Shown: positions 37,824 to 45,179 of the stretch, one piece after another
Layout of the letters: the number at the start of each line of letters is the position of its first letter
How positions within the stretch are numbered: the stretch's first letter is position 1
Translations under genes and position numbers: made by a program
Notes under the pieces: model-generated
What the model saw: only the letters and a program-made list of their open reading frames with translations
Database searches by the model: none
Told to the model about the DNA's origin: nothing
NCBI RefSeq assembly: GCF_029714325.1
Contig: NZ_CP121666.1
Span: forward strand, 1,674,001-1,738,000
Direction of reading: 5' to 3'
Origin: Bradyrhizobium sp. CB1717
GTDB lineage: Bacteria; Pseudomonadota; Alphaproteobacteria; Rhizobiales; Xanthobacteraceae
DNA length: 64,000 nucleotides

Positions 37824-37965
37824 CACCGCTCGCGGGCTGGATTTTGGGCACAAAAAAAGGGCGCGCTTGCCGCGCGTCCCTTGAGCGAGAGCGCGGGGGT
37901 CTCCCTCGCGCGCGGGTGGGTCTTAGACCAGTTTTCGGGGCGGCGAAACCCCGAAAAACGCCCAT
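37816..37965 (-). CDS. Possible 49-codon Arg-rich leader ORF ahead of carB
   Basis: On the minus strand ATG at 37965-37963 overlaps the MFS stop codon (TGATG), and the frame runs 49 codons to TAA at 37818-37816, overlapping the carB start by 8 bases. The peptide has ten Arg, most of them in the middle ([15 protein letters not shown]). Because carbamoyl phosphate feeds arginine synthesis, an Arg-rich ORF containing a terminator hairpin looks like an attenuation leader. GC-rich hairpins can also give Arg codons by chance, so this is tentative. Confidence 0.35.
37852..37882 (-). terminator. Intrinsic terminator 28 bases upstream of carB
   Basis: On the minus strand AAGGG-CGCGC and GCGCGCCCTT form a 10-bp stem with one bulged base and loop GGCAA, followed by T residues (seven in all). 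A promoter cannot fit between it and the carB ATG at 37823, so carB mRNA must pass through it. Confidence 0.75.
37932..37957 (-). terminator. Terminator-like hairpin behind the MFS gene
   Basis: TTTTCGGGG and CCCCGAAAA form a 9-bp stem around an 8-base loop, beginning 8 bases after the MFS stop. It lies upstream of the second terminator and could pair differently with it. Confidence 0.6.
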
Positions 37966-39134
37966 CAACCGGCAATTTTGACCGGTTTTGGCCGGGCCTG
38001 CCAGCCACGGGCGAGATGCACCAGAAGCGAGGCCGCGACGCTCGATCCGCCGATCCAGCCGAGGTCGGTCGGCGACAGGGTGGCCAGCACCGCTCCCCCC
38101 AAGGCCCCGCCGATGGCGAAGCCGAGATACATCGAGGAGGCGTTGAGCGAGAGCGCGATCATCGAGGCCTGCGGCTCGATCCGGATGATGCTGGCGATCT
38201 GGGCCGGATAGAACGCCCAGCCCGAGATGCCCCACAGGAAGATCGCGCCCAGCACGGCGTAATGCGCCTGCCCGGGCATCAATTTGAGGACCAGCGAATG
38301 CAGGATCAGCGCAGCGGCCATGCCGGCGAGCCCGAGGGCTGCGGTGGTCAGCGTGCCGAGCCGGTCGGCCAGCGCGCCGCCGAGCATGTTCCCGATCGCA
38401 GCCGCGCCGCCGAACACCAGCAGCGCCAGGCTGATCTGCGAGGCATCAAAGCCGAGGCCGCGCAGCGGCACCGCGAAATAGGTGAACACGGTGAAGCCGC
38501 CGAGCGCCCATAAAATCGTGATCACAAGCGCGACCAGCACGTTGCCGTGCCGCGCTACTGCCAGCCGGTCGCTGAGCGAAGCCGTGTTGCGCGGCAGGCC
38601 GCGGGGCAGGCCAAGCGGCAGGCCGGCGAGTGCGACAGCGCCGATCAGCGCCACCATGGCAAAAGTCGCGCGCCAGCCGAACAAGCTCCCGACGAGATTG
38701 CCGAGGGGAACGCCGATGACGGTCGCAACCGTGAGGCCCGAGGTCACCAATGCCACCGCGCGGCCACGCCGTTCGGGCGAGGCGACGGCGACCGATACGG
38801 CGAGCGCTGTCGGCATGCACAGCCCGGACCCCAGCGCCATCAGCATCCGCGAGGCCAGCAGCAGGGCGTAGTTGGAGGCCACCATCGCCGCGAGGTTTCC
38901 GGCAATGAAGGTCGTCAGTGCCAAGGCCAGCACGGTGCGGCGGTCGATGTTGTTCAGCGCGACCGCCAGGATGGGGGAGCCCACGGCGTAGGTGAGGGCG
39001 TAGGCGGTGACCAATTGGCCCGCGGCCGAGACCGAGATCGACAGGTCGCTCGCAATCGCAGGCAAAAGCCCAGCAATCACAAAGCCTTCAGTGCCGATCG
39101 CAAAGGCCCCGAGGGCCAGCCAGAAGACGCTCAT
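37965..39134 (-). CDS. MFS transporter, DHA1 type
   Basis: The 389-residue protein has 12 predicted membrane segments. The start MSVFWLALGAFAIGTEGFVIAGLLPAIA and ASRMLMALGSGLCMPTALAVSVAVASPERRGRAVA are typical of drug:H+ antiporter-1 members related to AraJ or PbuE exporters of the inner membrane. ATG 39134 is used; ATG 39143 (three residues more) is equally possible. It is divergent from a helix-turn-helix gene, with two operator dyads in the 113 bases between them. Substrate is unknown. Confidence 0.88.
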   Translation of the reverse strand: MSVFWLALGAFAIGTEGFVIAGLLPAIASDLSISVSAAGQLVTAYALTYAVGSPILAVALNNIDRRTVLALALTTFIAGNLAAMVASNYALLLASRMLMALGSGLCMPTALAVSVAVASPERRGRAVALVTSGLTVATVIGVPLGNLVGSLFGWRATFAMVALIGAVALAGLPLGLPRGLPRNTASLSDRLAVARHGNVLVALVITILWALGGFTVFTYFAVPLRGLGFDASQISLALLVFGGAAAIGNMLGGALADRLGTLTTAALGLAGMAAALILHSLVLKLMPGQAHYAVLGAIFLWGISGWAFYPAQIASIIRIEPQASMIALSLNASSMYLGFAIGGALGGAVLATLSPTDLGWIGGSSVAASLLVHLARGWQARPKPVKIAG

Positions 39135-39150
39135 TGCAAACAATTCCTAT

Positions 39151-39216
39151 GTTCAACGTTTATTGAACTATTGAACGAAGCGATATCAGTGTCAATTAGT
39201 TCAAGAACTATTGAAC
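39151..39216. promoter_or_regulatory. Twin operators GTTCAA-N6-TTGAAC with facing promoters
   Basis: Two identical-format dyads, GTTCAA-CGTTTA-TTGAAC (39151-39168) and GTTCAA-GAACTA-TTGAAC (39199-39216), lie between divergent genes. A half-site TTGAAC is at 39171-39176, and GAACTATTGAAC occurs twice. The MFS promoter is TTGACA (39195-39190, minus) with AATAGT (39172-39167); the regulator promoter is TTGAAC (39211-39216) with TATGAT (39233-39238). The operators overlap both. Confidence 0.7.
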
Positions 39217-39247
39217 ATTGCGGTCGCATCGCTATGATTTTCGGACC

Positions 39248-39625
39248 ATGAGCCGCACGCCCCACCATCCCACCCGCGAGCAAATCGAACTGCCGATGGT
39301 GCTGGATTGCCTGAGCGATCCGATCCGTCTGGCGATCGTCTACCAGCTCGCCCAGCAGGAACGTGTCAGCAGCGAACTCCGCTGCAGTGACTTCAGCGCG
39401 CTCAGCGGCAAGTCGAACCTCGCCTATCACTTCGCCAAGCTGCGCGACTGCGGCCTGATGCGGACGCGCCTGGCGGGCACCAACCGTTTCATGCGGTTGC
39501 GCCGTGAGGATCTGGAGGCGCGCTTCCCGGGCCTGCTCGACGCCGTGCTCAGCTCCGCAGCCAAGGATGCCGACCGGCTGCCGCTCGTGTCCGGCTGCGA
39601 ATTGGTCGAGGTTGACCGAAAATGA
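39248..39625 (+). CDS. ArsR-like winged-helix regulator
   Basis: The 125-residue protein reads as a winged helix-turn-helix of the ArsR type: LDCLSDPIRLAIVYQLAQQE, then SSELRCSDFSALSGKSNLAYHFAKLRDCGLMRTR (recognition helix and wing). No metal-binding CXC motif is apparent, though several Cys occur. ATG 39248 follows a GGACC stretch; an upstream ATG at 39218 lies inside the promoter region and is rejected. It most likely represses itself and the divergent MFS gene through the two operators. The inducer is unknown, perhaps a substrate of the exporter. Confidence 0.85.
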   Translation: MSRTPHHPTREQIELPMVLDCLSDPIRLAIVYQLAQQERVSSELRCSDFSALSGKSNLAYHFAKLRDCGLMRTRLAGTNRFMRLRREDLEARFPGLLDAVLSSAAKDADRLPLVSGCELVEVDRK

Positions 39626-39741
39626 GACGGTTGCGCGTGGAGGCAAAGCCCGTCTTCGCCCAGCCGAACCCGCCGCCGCTCTGCGAGCTATGGCGCGGCA
39701 AGGCTGGCTTGCCTAGCCGAAGCTGCGTAAGCAGCGAAGGC

Positions 39742-39817
39742 TGGAGACCCGGCCTGGATTTGAACCAGGATGAAGAGCGTTGCACCGCCCTCGCGTAGAC
39801 GCTTCCGCCACCGGGCC
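39742..39817 (-). tRNA. tRNA-like sequence with Cys-type anticodon and U73
   Basis: The 76-base minus-strand segment folds as acceptor GGCCCGG / CCGGGTC (one G-U pair), D arm GCG/CGC with a loop lacking the usual GG, anticodon stem AGGGC/GCTCT with an 8-base loop GGTGCAAC, four-base variable loop, perfect T arm CCTGG-TTCAAAT-CCAGG and an encoded CCA. If T33 is the loop T, the anticodon is GCA (Cys) and the discriminator is U, as in tRNA-Cys. The D and anticodon loops are non-canonical, so it may be a divergent or decayed tRNA. Confidence 0.55.
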
Positions 39818-39871
39818 GGCGCGATCATTACCAGTTGCGGTGCGACAAGCCACAACGGCTAATTGTTATGC

Positions 39872-40573
39872 TTAACGAACCATGGGAGGTCGCGCGACGA
39901 AGGTCATGCGCCAGCGATTGTGGCCGATATTGGTATGGGCGCGCTGGACCGCGAAGCCGGCCGCCTTCAGCTTCGCAGTGATCTCGTCCTCGCTGTAGCG
40001 CTGCAGCCCGATCTTCGAGCGCAACTGACGGTAATCCGACAGTGCAGTGCTGATCAGCCCGATCAGCGCGTCCTTCAGGAAGCCGTGACGCAGACCGAAG
40101 CCGAGCAGCGCAATCACGTCCCTGAACATGCCGACCTGGGGCTGAAGGATGTCGCCGAGCACCAGCTTCCCGGACCGCGTCAGCAATCGCCGGATATTGA
40201 GCAGCGCGGCATCGAGCTCCTCGCCCGTCATGTATTGCGCGACCGAGTTCATCACCACGAGATCGACGGACTGGTCCTGCATCTTGCGGACGTCATCGAG
40301 CGAGCGGACGCGGATCTTGGTGTTGGGGGCAAACCGCGCGATCAGCCGGCCGCGCACGCCCGGCGCCGGTTCGGCCAGGATCAGCTTGCCGCAGGCGGCC
40401 GCCACCTGGTTCGCCGACAGCGCCTCGCCGCAGGCGTAGTCGAGCACGGTCGCCTCGGGCGAGGTGATGTAGCCGATGATGTCCCGCGCAATGATCTGGA
40501 AGTGCAAGTCGCGATGCAGCTTGCTGACATAGATCGTATGCGTCGAGTCGTAATAATCGATCCAATCGTCCAT
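39872..40573 (-). CDS. Class I SAM-dependent methyltransferase
   Basis: The 233-residue protein has the Rossmann order of SAM methyltransferases: motif I as TVLDYACGEALSANQVAAA (about residues 42-60), an acidic second strand end LILAEPAP, and motif post-I to III in VDLVVMNSVAQYM and LLTRSGKLVLGDIL. ATG 40573 is chosen; the frame extends upstream only to a TTG codon without a ribosome site. The substrate is not evident (small molecule or lipid types are common). It stands between the tRNA-like sequence and the divergent Dps gene. Confidence 0.85.
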   Translation of the reverse strand: MDDWIDYYDSTHTIYVSKLHRDLHFQIIARDIIGYITSPEATVLDYACGEALSANQVAAACGKLILAEPAPGVRGRLIARFAPNTKIRVRSLDDVRKMQDQSVDLVVMNSVAQYMTGEELDAALLNIRRLLTRSGKLVLGDILQPQVGMFRDVIALLGFGLRHGFLKDALIGLISTALSDYRQLRSKIGLQRYSEDEITAKLKAAGFAVQRAHTNIGHNRWRMTFVARPPMVR

Positions 40574-40687
40574 GGTATCCGAGGGTCCCGGCCAAAGGGT
40601 TCCTGCCAAGGAACTGGGGCTGCCCGCCTTGCGTTAGGGGTGCGACGGCGCGCCGTCAATGTCCGCGTCCTAACAGGAAGGTTTCCC

Positions 40688-41212
40688 GTGAGCAAAACCA
40701 ACAACAAGGTCTCGCCCGATCTCGACACCCCCACCGATCTGTCGCCAGACGGGGTCAAGAAGGTCTCGGAGCAACTGAACGTGCTTCTGGCCGACGCGTT
40801 CGCACTGTATCTGAAGACCAAGAATTTCCACTGGCACGTCAGCGGCCGGCACTTCCGGGACTACCATCTGCTGCTCGACGAGCAGTCGGACCAGATCTTC
40901 GCCACCACCGACCAGCTCGCCGAGCGCGTCCGCAAGATCGGCGGCACCACGCTGAAATCGATCGGCCAGGTCGCAAAACTCCAGACCATCAAGGACAACA
41001 ACGAGGACTACGTCCCGCCACGCGAGATGCTGCGCGAGCTGATGCAGGACAACAAGCACGTCGCGGCAGCGATGCGCAAGGCGCACGACGTCTGCGACGA
41101 GGCCGGCGACGTCGCCAGCGCCAGCATCCTCGAAGTCTTCATCGACGAGACCGAGCGTCGGACATGGTTCCTGTTCGAGGCAACCCGGCAAGAAGGCAGC
41201 AACGCGGCGTAG
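40688..41212 (+). CDS. dps: Dps family ferritin-like DNA-protection protein
   Basis: Dps dodecamers oxidise iron with peroxide, store it and bind DNA in stress. The 174-residue protein starts at GTG 40688, 5 bases after AGGAAGG. The inter-subunit ferroxidase residues are present in KNFHWHVSGRHFRDYHLLLDEQSDQI (about residues 45-70), and the four-helix bundle ends in SILEVFIDETERRTWFLFEAT. The N-terminal arm (residues 1-28) is Lys/Asp/Thr-rich, fitting a DNA-contact tail. It is likely stress-induced; no operator was recognised upstream. Confidence 0.93.
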   Translation: MSKTNNKVSPDLDTPTDLSPDGVKKVSEQLNVLLADAFALYLKTKNFHWHVSGRHFRDYHLLLDEQSDQIFATTDQLAERVRKIGGTTLKSIGQVAKLQTIKDNNEDYVPPREMLRELMQDNKHVAAAMRKAHDVCDEAGDVASASILEVFIDETERRTWFLFEATRQEGSNAA

Positions 41213-41219
41213 GCACTGC

Positions 41220-41311
41220 TGTAGGGTGGGTTAGCGTAGCGTAACCCACCTCTTCTGCTTCCTCGGAGATGGATGGTGGTGGGTTACGCCTTCGGCTAAC
41301 CCACCCTACGG
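41220..41311. repeat. Palindromic repeat, GTAGGGTGGGTTAGCG variant
   Basis: GTAGGGTGGGTTAGCGTAGC pairs with GGCTAACCCACCCTAC. The ends match the GTAGGGTGGGCAAAG family, while the middle (GTAACCCACC / GGTGGGTTACG) is distinct. Confidence 0.8.
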
Positions 41312-41325
41312 CACTGCGCGTGCTG

Positions 41326-41847
41326 CTACCCCCACAACCGCATCAGCGCGCCATCCTTCCCCGTCACGGGATCAGCAGGCGGCAGCGCAACCTTCGGAAT
41401 CGTCTTCAGCGCTTTCGCGTGGTTCTCCGCCGTCGCCCGCGTGATCTCCATCTTGCTGCCTGGCGGGTAGGCGCCGATGATGCAGAAATCATCGCTCGCC
41501 TTGATGCACTGATGCCCGGTGCCGGCCGGCAGGATCGCGACATCGCCGGCCTTGATCTCGAGCTCCTGGCCATGATCTCCGCCGAAGCGGACGCGGGCAT
41601 TGCCCCGCGCGACGCCGAGCACCTCATGCACCGTCGCATGATAGTGCAGATAGTCGTAGACGCCGTTGCGCCACGTCCCGCCCCATCCGTTCGCTTCGAA
41701 CAGGTTTTCGACGGTCTCTTCCGGCTGCTTCGGATCGAGCTTCACCGCGCCCTGGTAGACCAGGAATGGAAGGATGTTGTTCGGCACGAGCCCGTCATCC
41801 TCGAACACGATGGCGAGCGGCTCGGCCTTGTCGCGGACGACGGACAT
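41326..41847 (-). CDS. Cupin domain protein
   Basis: The 173-residue protein is a single cupin beta-barrel. The first cupin motif appears as DYLHYHATVHEVLGVARGNARVRFGG (two His and a Glu-like set for metal binding, about residues 82-108) and the second as GDVAILPAGTGHQCI (His at about 131). Related proteins are small metal-dependent isomerases, dioxygenases or sugar-binding proteins; which type applies cannot be told. It is convergent with the Dps gene and lies downstream of carA on the minus strand. Confidence 0.82.
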   Translation of the reverse strand: MSVVRDKAEPLAIVFEDDGLVPNNILPFLVYQGAVKLDPKQPEETVENLFEANGWGGTWRNGVYDYLHYHATVHEVLGVARGNARVRFGGDHGQELEIKAGDVAILPAGTGHQCIKASDDFCIIGAYPPGSKMEITRATAENHAKALKTIPKVALPPADPVTGKDGALMRLWG

Positions 41848-41914
41848 GATCAGACTCCCGCGCGGAGGATACCAGGGATCAACGAGCGGCGTGAGACGGC
41901 GTTCCTCGTTCCAC

Positions 41915-41956
41915 CGTCATTCCGGGGCGACTCGCAGCGTCGAGCCCGGAATGACG
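41915..41956. repeat. Short palindromic repeat, GTCATTCCGGGGC family
   Basis: CGTCATTCCGGGGCGACTCG pairs with CGTCGAGCCCGGAATGACG. It lies between the cupin gene and the carA terminator. Confidence 0.75.
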
Positions 41957-41957
41957 A

Positions 41958-41984
41958 AAAAGCCCGGGGCGAGCCCGGGCTTTT
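41958..41984 (-). terminator. Intrinsic terminator after carA
   Basis: AAAAGCCCGGG and CCCGGGCTTTT form a perfect 11-bp stem around GCGAG (CTCGC on the minus strand), with T residues following on the minus strand. It lies 30 bases past the carA stop. Confidence 0.9.
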
Positions 41985-42013
41985 GTCGTGAAGTGTTTCG
42001 CGGAGAACGCGCC

Positions 42014-43204
42014 TTACGCGCTCTTCTTCTGCCGCATCAGATCGGCGAAGCGCTGGAACAGATAGTGCGAGTCGCGCGGGCCGGGCGAGGCTTCGGGGTG
42101 ATACTGCACCGAGAACACCGGCTTGCCGTCGAGCTGGATGCCGCAATTGGAGCCGTCGAACAGCGAGATGTGGGTCTGCGTCGCGCCCTTCGGCAAGGTC
42201 TTTTCGTCCACGGCGAAACCGTGGTTCATCGAGGTGATCTCGACCTTGCCGGTGGTCTCGTCCTTGACCGGGTGATTGGCGCCGTGATGGCCCTGATGCA
42301 TCTTCTTGGTTCTGGCGCCGACCGCGAGGCCGAGCATCTGGTGGCCGAGGCAAATCCCGAAGGTCGGCGTGCCCGACTTGATCACGTCCTGGATGACAGG
42401 CACCGCGTACTTGCCGGTCGCGGCCGGATCGCCCGGGCCGTTGGACAGGAACACGCCGTCCGGCTTCATCGCCAGGATGTCTTCGGACGAGGTCGTCGCC
42501 GGCACCACCGTCACCTTGCAGCCGACGCCTGCGAGCAGGCGCAGGATGTTGCGCTTGATGCCGTAGTCGATGGCGACGACGTTGAACTCGGACTTCTCCT
42601 GCCGGCCAAAGCCCTTGTCCCACAGCCACGGCGTCTCGTCCCAGGTGAAGCGCTGGCCGCTCGTGACCATCGGCACGAGGTCCATGCCTTCGAGACCGGG
42701 CCATTCGCGCGCTTCTTCCTTGAGGCCGTGCAGGTCGAACTCGCCGGTCTTGGAATGCGCGATCACGGCATTGGGCATGCCCTTGCTGCGGATCAGCGCG
42801 GTCAGGGCGCGGGTGTCGATGCCGGAGAGGCCGATGATGCCGCGTGCCTTCAGCCAGGCGTCGAGATGCTTGGTGGCGCGGTAGTTCGAAGGATCGGTGA
42901 TCGCGGTGCGCAGGATCACGCCGCGCGCGCCGGGCGTCGCGGCCATGTTCACCGTCTCGATGTCTTCCTCGTTGGTACCGACATTGCCGATATGCGGGAA
43001 GGTGAAGGTGATGAGCTGGCCGGCATAGGAGGGATCGGTGAGGATCTCCTCATAGCCGGTCATCGCGGTGTTGAAGCAGACCTCGCCGACGGCGTGGCCC
43101 TCGGCGCCGAGACCAAAGCCTTCGAGCACCGTGCCATCGGCAAGCACGAGGAGCGCGGTCGGTTTGTGGTCCGGCCAAGCGGGATCGTTGTCATGTTGTG
43201 TCAT
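42014..43204 (-). CDS. carA: Carbamoyl-phosphate synthase small subunit
   Basis: CarA is the glutaminase that feeds ammonia to CarB. The 396-residue protein has the N-terminal CarA domain (ALLVLADGTVLEGFGLGAEG start) and a C-terminal class I amidotransferase domain with the nucleophilic Cys in FGICLGHQMLGLA and the His-Glu pair in QYHPEASPGP. ATG 43204 fits. It is 4.2 kb from carB on the same strand with several plus-strand genes between, so the two are separate units. The 147-base upstream region also serves the divergent hydrolase; it contains a GC-rich hairpin (GGCCCCC / GGGGGC on the minus strand). Confidence 0.95.
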   Translation of the reverse strand: MTQHDNDPAWPDHKPTALLVLADGTVLEGFGLGAEGHAVGEVCFNTAMTGYEEILTDPSYAGQLITFTFPHIGNVGTNEEDIETVNMAATPGARGVILRTAITDPSNYRATKHLDAWLKARGIIGLSGIDTRALTALIRSKGMPNAVIAHSKTGEFDLHGLKEEAREWPGLEGMDLVPMVTSGQRFTWDETPWLWDKGFGRQEKSEFNVVAIDYGIKRNILRLLAGVGCKVTVVPATTSSEDILAMKPDGVFLSNGPGDPAATGKYAVPVIQDVIKSGTPTFGICLGHQMLGLAVGARTKKMHQGHHGANHPVKDETTGKVEITSMNHGFAVDEKTLPKGATQTHISLFDGSNCGIQLDGKPVFSVQYHPEASPGPRDSHYLFQRFADLMRQKKSA

Positions 43205-43350
43205 GAGCCCGTTTCATAAGCCCCCAACACGCGCCCGTCAAAGCGGGAGGGGGCCGATTCACATGCGTTTTTGCATATTTGACAGCCGGTCTCGGCCACT
43301 TAAGCTCGGCCGCATAATTTCCGGCAATTTGAGGGGCTTGCGAGGCAATA

Positions 43351-44052
43351 ATGGACCAGACCACCCCGATTCTGCTGATTCCGGGGCTGGCTTCCTCGGC
43401 CCGGATCTATGCCCCGGTTCTCCCTGCCTTGTGGCGGCTCGGTCCGGTGATGATTGCCAACCATATCCGCGACAACAGCATGGCGGCGATCGCCGCCCGG
43501 GTCCTGGGCGAGGCGCCGCCGCGCTTCGCGCTCGCCGGCCATTCCATGGGCGGCTACATCGCGCTCGAGATCATGCGCCAGGCGCCCGAGCGGGTTTTGA
43601 AGCTTGCACTGATCAACACCCAGGCCCGACCCGATACGCCGGAGGCGACCGCGCGCCGGCGCGGCCTGATGGAGCGCGCCAGGCGCGGCGAGCTGCGCGC
43701 GGCGCGCGAGGAGATGTTTCCCGAACTGGTGCACCCATCGCGCCGTGACGATGCAAGCATCCGCCAGCTCGTGCACGAGCAGGGCGAGGACGTCGGCGTC
43801 GAGGGCTATCTGCGGCAGCAGACCGCGATCATCGCGCGAGTGGACTCACGCCCGACGCTTTCAGCCATCAAGTGTCCAACATTGGTGCTGACGGGCGACG
43901 CGGACAACACGATCCCCAACGCGTTCTCGAAGGAGATGGCGGAGGGCATTGCCGGCGCCAGGCTCGTGATCCTCGAGCGCTGCGGGCACCTGCCGCAACC
44001 GGAACAGCCGGAAGCGACGGCGCAGGCGCTCACCGAATGGTTCGCGAGTTAG
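43351..44052 (+). CDS. Alpha/beta hydrolase
   Basis: The 233-residue protein has the alpha/beta hydrolase triad: nucleophile Ser65 in LAGHSMGGYIALEI, acid Asp in LVLTGDADNTIP (about residue 183) and His in LERCGHLPQPEQP (about 212). The opening ILLIPGLASSARIYAPVLPAL gives the oxyanion region. The Ala-Arg-rich cap (about 95-150) is helical. Esterase or lactonase activity is possible, substrate unknown. It is divergent from carA and converges with the membrane protein at 44057. Confidence 0.88.
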   Translation: MDQTTPILLIPGLASSARIYAPVLPALWRLGPVMIANHIRDNSMAAIAARVLGEAPPRFALAGHSMGGYIALEIMRQAPERVLKLALINTQARPDTPEATARRRGLMERARRGELRAAREEMFPELVHPSRRDDASIRQLVHEQGEDVGVEGYLRQQTAIIARVDSRPTLSAIKCPTLVLTGDADNTIPNAFSKEMAEGIAGARLVILERCGHLPQPEQPEATAQALTEWFAS

Positions 44053-44056
44053 CCGC

Positions 44057-44416
44057 TCACCCGCAATAGGCGGCTTTGGTCCACAGCGGCAGGAGGAAGA
44101 AGCCCGCCACGGCAACATCGACCACGTAGAGGACGCGCCGGGCCTTCGTCGATACCGGATTCGTCGAGTGCTCGCCTTCGTAGACCACGAGCGGATTGAA
44201 CTTCGTCTCCCAGCCGAGCTTGGGGGATATGAAATCGTAGACCGGCAGGTACAGCAGAAGGATCAGAAAGAGGCCATTCACGGCGACGGCGAGCCAGGAC
44301 GAGCTGGTTTCGCTGGTGAAGCCCGGCAGCGCGCCGCAGGAATAGGGGCCGAAACGGCTTGCCCAGAGCACCCCGAGGCAGGCCGCCAACATGGCGAGAT
44401 GCTTTCCGGTCTTCAT
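44057..44416 (-). CDS. Hypothetical membrane protein
   Basis: The 119-residue protein starts at ATG 44416 and has three hydrophobic segments: LAMLAACLGVLWASRF at the start, SWLAVAVNGLFLILLLYLPVYDFI in the middle and VLYVVDVAVAGFFLLPLWTKA at the end. Two Cys are present (one in PYSCGALPG, one near the C-terminus). No family is recognised. It is convergent with the alpha/beta hydrolase gene (5 bases apart) and divergent from the YqeY gene. Confidence 0.65.
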   Translation of the reverse strand: MKTGKHLAMLAACLGVLWASRFGPYSCGALPGFTSETSSSWLAVAVNGLFLILLLYLPVYDFISPKLGWETKFNPLVVYEGEHSTNPVSTKARRVLYVVDVAVAGFFLLPLWTKAAYCG

Positions 44417-44490
44417 GCAAGCACCTATATTGACCCCCGATCTTGTTGTAGACCACGAGTCTTTCCGGACTGTTTCCAAACGAGGCGATC

Positions 44491-44946
44491 ATGCTGCGCG
44501 ACGACATCAACAATGCGGTCAAGGAGGCCATGAAGGCCAAGGACGAGCGCAAGCTGTCCACGCTGCGCATGGTCAACTCGACCATCAAGAACGCCGACAT
44601 CGACGCGCGCGGCCAGGGCAAGCCGCCGCTGACGGACGCCGACCTGCTCGCGGTGCTGCAGAAGATGATCAAGCAGCGCCAGGAATCAGTGGAGCTCTAC
44701 GACAAGGGCGGCCGCGCCGAGCTCGCCGCGCAAGAGCGGGAAGAGATCGCGGTGATTTCGGCGTATCTGCCGAAGCAGATGTCCGAGGACGAGGTGAAGA
44801 AGGCGATCGCGGACGCGATCGCTGAAACCGGCGCCGCCGGCATGAAGGACATGGGCAAGGTCATCGCCGTGCTGCGCGCGAAATACGCGGGGCAGATGGA
44901 TTTCGGCAAGGCGAGCGGCCTGGTGAAGGCCGCGCTGTCGGGCTAG
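44491..44946 (+). CDS. GatB/YqeY domain protein
   Basis: The 151-residue YqeY-type protein shares the small helical domain found at the end of GatB of the tRNA amidotransferase. It opens MLRDDINNAVKEAMKAKDERKLSTLRM, typical of the family, then KMIKQRQESVELYDKGGR and AVISAYLPKQMSEDEVKKAI, ending MGKVIAVLRAKYAGQMDFGKASGLVKAAL. Its role in tRNA-dependent reactions is suggested but unproven. In many Rhizobiales carA, this gene and dnaG are adjacent; here dnaG is about 17.4 kb away. Confidence 0.93.
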   Translation: MLRDDINNAVKEAMKAKDERKLSTLRMVNSTIKNADIDARGQGKPPLTDADLLAVLQKMIKQRQESVELYDKGGRAELAAQEREEIAVISAYLPKQMSEDEVKKAIADAIAETGAAGMKDMGKVIAVLRAKYAGQMDFGKASGLVKAALSG

Positions 44947-44955
44947 CTCGTTCGT

Positions 44956-45113
44956 ACCCTCCCCTGGAGGGGGAGGGTCGATCGCGCGTAGCGCGAGCGG
45001 GGTGGGGTGATCTCTCCACTCGGGCAGCGTTTCCGCGGAGAGACTGTCACCCCACCTCGGTTCGCATGCCGCTTCGCTCTATGCGAACCGATCCTCCCCC
45101 TCCAGGGGAGGAT
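44956..45113. repeat. Palindromic repeat, CCCTCCCCTGGAGGGGGAGGG family
   Basis: ACCCTCCCCTGGAGGGGGAG at the left pairs with CTCCCCCTCCAGGGGAGGAT at the right. The inner half contains a CGCGAGCGGGGTGGGGTGATC stretch shared with the copy at 21927-22102. Confidence 0.85.
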
Positions 45114-45179
45114 GGGTATCTTTGATGCGGCATCAGTTCGGTCTACTCTCTTTCGACAAGAAAAATGGGGAGCCAACCG

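Noticed and set aside
39626-39871. Two-piece tmRNA, considered for the region with the tRNA-like fold
   Set aside because: I found no tag-coding frame or pseudoknots, and the cloverleaf is complete by itself.
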